Of a DNA stretch of 5,080 nucleotides, positions 4,165 to 5,080 are shown piece by piece. The position numbers and the translations under genes are program-made. The DNA is from Nocardioides sp. (GTDB lineage: Bacteria; Actinomycetota; Actinomycetes; Propionibacteriales; Nocardioidaceae), in contig JAKDNC010000302.1 of the NCBI GenBank assembly GCA_030452025.1, positions 1-5,080 on the forward strand. Reading direction: 5' to 3'. The notes beneath the pieces are model-generated. The model worked only from the letters and a program-made list of their open reading frames with translations, had not been told where the DNA came from and did not search any database. Position 1 is the first letter of the stretch. Every line of letters starts with the position of its first letter.

Positions 4165-5080
4165 GTGAGTGCTCAAGCCCCGTCCGCAGTCGTCCTCGTC
4201 CGCGCCCAACGCTTCACGCCCAACCCGGCCACGGCCGCCGACAACCGCTTCCAGTCCCGCGCCCCGGCAGGACAAAGCTGCGGTGCGACGTCGGTGAGGG
4301 CCCTGGCCGAGATGGACGCCGTGGCGGACGCGCTGCGGGAGGCCGGCGTACGCGTGCACGTCTTTGACGACGAGGACCACACGCGGCCTGACAGCGTGTT
4401 CCCGAACAACTGGCTCTCCACCCACGCGGGCGGCAGCATCGCGGTCTATCCGATGTACGCCTCCAACCGGCGCCACGAGCGGCGGGCCGATGTGCTCGAG
4501 ATGCTCAAGTCCTCCTACCGCGTGCAGACGATCGTCGACTACTCCGGCCTCGAGCCCGACGGCATCTTCCTCGAGGGCACCGGCGCGATGGTTCTCGACC
4601 ACGTGTCGCGGGTGGCCTACACCGCCCGTAGCCACCGCGCCGACACCCACGTGCTCGAGCGCTTCTGCACCGACTTCGGCTACGAGCCGATGGCCTTCGA
4701 CGCGGTCGACTCGGGCGGGGTGCGGGTCTACCACACCAACGTGATCGCATGTGTCGGCACGGATGTGGCTCTCTTCGCGCTGGGCATGATCCCCGACGTA
4801 CGCCGTCGCGAAGAGGTCCGCGAGCGGCTCACCGTGCAGGGGCGCAAGGTGGTCGAGCTGACCGAGGAGCAGGTGCGCGAGTTCGCCGGCAACGCAGTCG
4901 AGCTGTGCGGGCGCACGCCTGACGGCCAGCGCCGCTACATCATGGCGATGTCTGCTCGGGCACGCCGCAGCCTGCGCCCGGACCAGGTCGCGGCGATCGA
5001 GGAGTCCTGCGAGATCGTCGCGGTGGACATCCCCACCATCGAGTTGGCCGGGGGGTCGGTGCGTTGCATGATCGCCGGCG
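4165..5080 (+). CDS. ctlX: CtlX-type citrulline hydrolase (citrulline ureidase), 3' end outside window
   Basis: Open from GTG 4165 to the window edge, 305 residues with no stop. It belongs to the guanidine-modifying (pentein) superfamily. Family hallmarks are VVLVRAQRFTPNP (9-21), DNRFQ (26-30), PDSVFPNNW (75-83), GIFLEGTGAMVLDH (133-146), VRVYHTNVIACVGT (186-199) and GGSVRCMIAG (296-305). Glu137, His190 and Cys301 are the expected catalytic triad, and the catalytic Cys motif lies right at the window edge, so only a short tail should be missing. Members called CtlX are reported to hydrolyse L-citrulline to L-ornithine with release of CO2 and ammonia; older annotations say amidinotransferase or arginine deiminase-related. 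The start follows a TAGATT -10 element by 8 bases and matches where the conserved region begins. An ornithine-using gene such as an ornithine aminotransferase would be a natural downstream neighbour but is not in view. Confidence 0.87.
   Translation, partial: MSAQAPSAVVLVRAQRFTPNPATAADNRFQSRAPAGQSCGATSVRALAEMDAVADALREAGVRVHVFDDEDHTRPDSVFPNNWLSTHAGGSIAVYPMYASNRRHERRADVLEMLKSSYRVQTIVDYSGLEPDGIFLEGTGAMVLDHVSRVAYTARSHRADTHVLERFCTDFGYEPMAFDAVDSGGVRVYHTNVIACVGTDVALFALGMIPDVRRREEVRERLTVQGRKVVELTEEQVREFAGNAVELCGRTPDGQRRYIMAMSARARRSLRPDQVAAIEESCEIVAVDIPTIELAGGSVRCMIAG

Noticed and set aside
4150..4734. Minus-strand open frame of 194 codons opposite ctlX
   Set aside because: Val/Gly/Arg/His-rich translation with no motif. 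The opposite strand encodes an unmistakable CtlX family protein.

Overview
The window is GC-rich DNA with strong third-position GC bias and tightly packed genes. Three genes appear to be expressed from leaderless promoters (a TAGNNT hexamer 6-8 bases before the start codon). One truncated gene ends in an Excalibur calcium-binding domain. Together these suggest a high-GC Gram-positive actinobacterium. A member of the Nocardioidaceae or a relative is plausible, but that is inference; no rRNA or marker gene is present.

Layout, left to right. Positions 2-175 (+) are the 3' end of a surface-type protein with an Excalibur domain. Convergent to it, 201-965 (-) is a complete dimethylargininase (DDAH). 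A 163-base divergent gap, with a 9-base direct repeat and a 13-base palindrome, separates DDAH from a small antibiotic-biosynthesis-monooxygenase-type protein (1129-1428, +). An AraC-family regulator follows (1457-2221, +). Next, convergent to it, are two minus-strand genes probably transcribed together: a cytidine-deaminase-fold enzyme (2963-3442) and then a carboxymuconolactone-decarboxylase/AhpD-fold protein (2293-2883). A 233-base divergent gap with a nested inverted repeat leads to a small membrane protein (3676-4068, +). The right edge is a nearly complete CtlX-type citrulline hydrolase (4165 to beyond 5080, +).

Functionally, the two outer enzymes belong to the same guanidine-modifying (pentein) superfamily and would act in sequence. 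DDAH turns methylated arginine into citrulline plus a methylamine. CtlX is expected to hydrolyse citrulline to ornithine, CO2 and ammonia. The genes between them are small redox, deaminase and regulatory genes whose substrates cannot be read from sequence. The AraC regulator is the obvious candidate to control its neighbours.

I see no tRNA, rRNA, CRISPR array, insertion sequence or phage gene. I did not find a clearly new multi-gene system. The most interesting points are the DDAH/CtlX pair, the repeated leaderless promoter layout, the altered zinc motif of the deaminase, and a perfect 12-bp inverted repeat inside the deaminase gene's 3' end.
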